Below, piece after piece: positions 14,529-15,527 of a DNA stretch of 15,527 nucleotides. Position numbers and translations under genes: made by a program. The number at the start of each line of letters is the position of its first letter. The first letter of the stretch is position 1. This DNA comes from Thermococcus sp. Lineage in GTDB: Archaea; Methanobacteriota_B; Thermococci; Thermococcales; Thermococcaceae. The notes under the pieces were generated by a model, which saw only the letters and a program-made list of their open reading frames with translations, was not told the DNA's origin and searched no databases. Location of the stretch: NCBI GenBank assembly GCA_011050175.1, contig DRGF01000203.1:1-15527 (forward strand). The letters run 5' to 3'.

Positions 14529-15410
14529 ATGCGGACCTTGAGAGACCTCCCGCCCTCCGAAGTGGAGAGAATACAGGAACGCGCCCGCCAACTTCGTGAA
14601 TCTGGGATGAGCTACCTAAGGATTACAAGAGAATTGGCTGAGGAGTTCAAGGTTTCCCTCTCAAAGGCAACCGTGCTACGGTGGTGCAAGGGAACACACA
14701 ACACCTTCAACAGAACAAAGCGCATTAATTTAAGCCCCTCCCCCGGACTGGCTTATATAATCGGAGTGTATCTCGGTGATGCCTCCATCAGTAACAGGAA
14801 TTACCAATACAGAGTCCGCCTGAAAGTCGTGGATAAAGATTTCGCCGAGAGTTTTGAGAAAGCGCTGAAATCAATAGGGGCAAATCCCAGAACCGGCCTT
14901 GAGCACAACAGTGGCAGAACAGACAGATGGTGGGTGGAGGTTACCAACAAGGAACTGTTCATGTTCTTGAAAGGGCCAAAGGAACAGCTCTTTGAGATTG
15001 CTAGGGTGTATCCACGGGAATTTTTGAGGGGATTTTTTGACAGTGAAGGAAGTGTTTTTGTAGATAAAAAAGATCCAAGAAGAACCACCGTTGTGGCAGA
15101 TAACTATAATACAGAAGTCCTCAAACTCTGCAAGGAGTTATTAAGAACCCTGGGAATTCACTCGACAATATATTTGGTCAAGAAAAAAGGCACAAAAGTT
15201 ATGATTCGAGGACAAGAATATCAGTACAACAACGACCTTTACAGGATTAGTATCCACAGAAGAACTAGTGTTGCAAGGTTCGCGGAGAAGATAGGCTTCT
15301 CAATCTCACGAAAACAAGAGAAACTAGAAACCTTCCTCGAAGCTTTTTACTCACACACATCCGAAAAAGATTACCACAAAACTAAGTCGTATAGCGGGGG
15401 GAGGATTTGA
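14529..15410 (+). CDS. Free-standing LAGLIDADG homing endonuclease
   Basis: A 293-residue protein with two LAGLIDADG motifs: [12 protein letters not shown] (75-86, catalytic Asp84) and [15 protein letters not shown] (161-175, catalytic Glu173 with Asp171 nearby). Both acids are present, so it could be an active monomeric DNA endonuclease. An N-terminal helix-turn-helix-like part (about 28-56, ending [10 protein letters not shown]) resembles the DNA-binding segment in the LonB intein. No intein splicing blocks are seen at either end and the gene does not interrupt another ORF, so this is a solo homing endonuclease. Its 3' half is visibly richer in A+T and uses AAA/AGA codons more than its neighbours, which suggests transfer. 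The last codons and TGA stop (15408-15410) lie inside the opposite-strand tRNA-Met gene. ATG 14529 has no RBS. Confidence 0.88.
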   Translation: MRTLRDLPPSEVERIQERARQLRESGMSYLRITRELAEEFKVSLSKATVLRWCKGTHNTFNRTKRINLSPSPGLAYIIGVYLGDASISNRNYQYRVRLKVVDKDFAESFEKALKSIGANPRTGLEHNSGRTDRWWVEVTNKELFMFLKGPKEQLFEIARVYPREFLRGFFDSEGSVFVDKKDPRRTTVVADNYNTEVLKLCKELLRTLGIHSTIYLVKKKGTKVMIRGQEYQYNNDLYRISIHRRTSVARFAEKIGFSISRKQEKLETFLEAFYSHTSEKDYHKTKSYSGGRI

Positions 15411-15466
15411 ACCTCCGACCTCCGGGTTATGAGCCCGGCGGGCACTCCTAGCTGCCCCACCCCGCT
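15392..15466 (-). tRNA. Initiator tRNA-Met (CAT)
   Basis: The minus strand folds as a 75-nt tRNA: acceptor AGCGGGG/CCCCGCU plus discriminator A, D stem GGGC/GCCC, anticodon stem CCGGG/CCCGG with loop CTCATAA, five-base variable loop AGGTC, T stem GGAGG/CCTCC with loop TTCAAAT. The anticodon is CAT. The A1:U72 pair and three stacked G:C pairs at the foot of the anticodon stem are marks of the archaeal initiator. No intron, and CCA is not encoded. The 3' 19 bases of the gene overlap the end of the homing endonuclease ORF on the other strand. Confidence 0.97.
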
Positions 15467-15527
15467 GCTCGACCCGTTACTTACTAGTAAGAAGTCGATT
15501 TATAAAGTTTGCGGTTTATAATCTCCA
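15467..15527 (-). promoter_or_regulatory. tRNA-iMet promoter region
   Basis: On the minus strand CTTTATAAATC (15498-15508) is a strong TATA box; it predicts transcription near 15478, about 11 nt before the mature 5' end. A perfect 12-bp palindrome CTTACTAGTAAG (15480-15491) lies between the TATA box and the start point. A second TATA-like GATTATAAACC (15512-15522) lies behind it and could also serve a gene to the right on the other strand. Confidence 0.6.

Noticed and set aside
1..15527. CRISPR array, insertion sequence, prophage or toxin-antitoxin pair
   Set aside because: No regularly spaced repeats, transposase, terminal inverted repeats or phage genes were seen. The PIN gene lacks a visible antitoxin because the window starts inside it.

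Overview
The window is high-GC, gene-dense archaeal DNA that fits the Thermococcales, most likely a GC-rich Thermococcus. The pointers are archaeal-only genes (LonB, S3Ae, Pcc1, a GAN/RecJ-like nuclease, a THUMP-SPOUT protein), A+T-rich TATA boxes about 25 bp before starts, strong GGTGA-type ribosome binding sites, box C/D guide RNA genes, an archaeal initiator tRNA and an intein in lonB. Species is inferred from gene content, not from a search.

Layout. At 1-790 (+) the 3' part of a PIN-domain gene is followed at once by a hydrogenase maturation endopeptidase. A convergent gap of 20 bp separates these from a two-gene iron-sulfur assembly operon on the minus strand (sufC then a SufB/SufD scaffold, 2888-811). 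At 6333-3007 (-) lies lonB, the membrane-bound archaeal Lon protease, split by a 474-residue LAGLIDADG intein. From 6452 to 10336 all genes are on the plus strand: a duplicated-domain conserved protein (probably DUF2666), a box C/D sRNA, RidA, a JAMM metalloprotease, a Cys-rich ArsR-family regulator with a MazG-type pyrophosphohydrolase, an Lrp/AsnC regulator and a DUF92 membrane protein. A second box C/D sRNA with its own promoter follows (10368-10426).

From 11523 to 10468 (-) is a THUMP-SPOUT RNA methylase-like gene. An information-processing operon runs on the minus strand in the order S15, GAN/RecJ-like nuclease, Pcc1 (KEOPS), S3Ae (14393 down to 11611). Divergent from S15 is a free-standing LAGLIDADG homing endonuclease gene with a probable leaderless mRNA; its last codons and stop lie inside the oppositely oriented initiator tRNA-Met gene (15392-15466).

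How the genes relate: much of the window serves RNA and translation (two ribosomal proteins, tRNA-iMet, two 2'-O-methylation guide RNAs, KEOPS Pcc1, THUMP-SPOUT protein) and protein or metabolite quality control (LonB, JAMM, RidA, MazG). Two selfish elements with LAGLIDADG nucleases sit in or against essential genes. I saw no clear new defence or mobile system. The most notable items are the two guide RNAs, the intein with non-canonical C-terminal residues, the endonuclease-tRNA overlap and the Cys-rich ArsR/MazG pair.
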